Assembly: GCA_947643165.1 (NCBI GenBank)
Contig: CANRVB010000008.1
Coordinates: 35,321 to 99,320 of the forward strand
DNA from: an uncultured Porphyromonadaceae bacterium
Lineage (GTDB): Bacteria; Bacteroidota; Bacteroidia; Bacteroidales; Muribaculaceae
Direction of reading: 5' to 3'
DNA: 64,000 bases
Part shown: positions 63,948 through 64,000 of the stretch, piece by piece
Position numbering within the stretch: position 1 is the stretch's first letter
Layout of the letters: each line of letters opens with the position of its first letter
Notes under the pieces: generated by a model
The model's database searches: none
What the model was told of the DNA's origin: nothing
The model's input: the letters and a program-made list of their open reading frames with translations, nothing else
Made by a program: the position numbers and the translations under genes

Positions 63948-64000
63948 TGGCACAGGACGAGAGGCTCGAACTCCCGACACCCGGTTTTGGAGACCGGTGC
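63948..64000 (-). tRNA. tRNA-Trp (CCA), 5' part outside window
   Basis: The minus strand shows an anticodon stem CCGGT/ACCGG with loop CTCCAAA (anticodon CCA), a T-arm GGGAG-TTCGAGC-CTCTC, the 3' acceptor strand GTCCTGT, discriminator G, and an encoded CCA end at 63948-63950. Confidence 0.93.

Overview
The window comes from a Bacteroidales chromosome, most likely a Muribaculaceae-type gut bacterium; the family is an inference and no 16S gene is present. Supporting signs are repeated matches to the Bacteroidota -7 promoter motif TAnnTTTG upstream of genes, near absence of Shine-Dalgarno sequences, a type IX secretion C-terminal domain, an SGNH/NanM-type sialic acid locus, TrpB2, LptE and Wzi families, a Ser-type sulfatase, and the order tRNA-Trp, secE, nusG, rplKAJL, rpoBC. 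No insertion sequence, prophage, CRISPR array or rRNA was seen.

Layout. 1-3.3 kb: a partial small gene, a single-pass membrane protein and a secreted histidine phosphatase. 3.3-7.9 kb: rarA, a rod-shaped structured RNA that resembles 6S RNA, then a small membrane protein, a PstS-like lipoprotein and a TPR protein. 8-15 kb (minus strand): an AraC regulator, a Wzi-like outer membrane protein and a lipocalin-like lipoprotein joined by 4-base overlaps, followed closely by polA (proofreading site eroded) and trpB2. 15-18.5 kb (minus): comM/yifB, secG, a TPR protein and lptE. 18.6-24.7 kb (plus): an RhlE-type helicase, carboxynorspermidine dehydrogenase, a thioesterase, dprA and a nucleoside phosphorylase, with an HD-domain protein on the other strand. 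25-27 kb: an outer membrane beta-barrel receptor with a palindrome- and poly-G-containing upstream region. 27.3-30.1 kb (minus): ruvX, def, ettA, headed by a 68-bp repeat in two exact copies. 30.4-31.2 kb: an orphan N-terminal domain of quinol nitric oxide reductase.

32-41 kb (minus) is a sialic acid utilisation locus: transporter, lyase, an AGE-family epimerase and a three-domain SGNH / sialate O-acetylesterase / Kelch mutarotase fusion. A MarC gene and a DUF418 membrane protein lie among them. Upstream, in the same direction, are an M64 peptidase, metG and ansA. 45.5-47.2 kb holds an ECF sigma factor with a membrane partner. The sigma gene and a divergent membrane-protein gene share the same promoter sequence, TGTAAC-N16-CGTCTAAAG, which suggests a small self-regulating circuit. 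47.3-52 kb: a T9SS-exported C10 cysteine peptidase and a sulfatase. 52-64 kb: the transcription/translation core operon on the minus strand, cut by terminator-like hairpins after secE and after rplL.

Strongest leads: the ECF regulon, the 68-bp palindromic repeat that carries a promoter, the orphan NO-reductase domain, the 6S-like RNA beside rarA, and the DNA polymerase I without a proofreading site.
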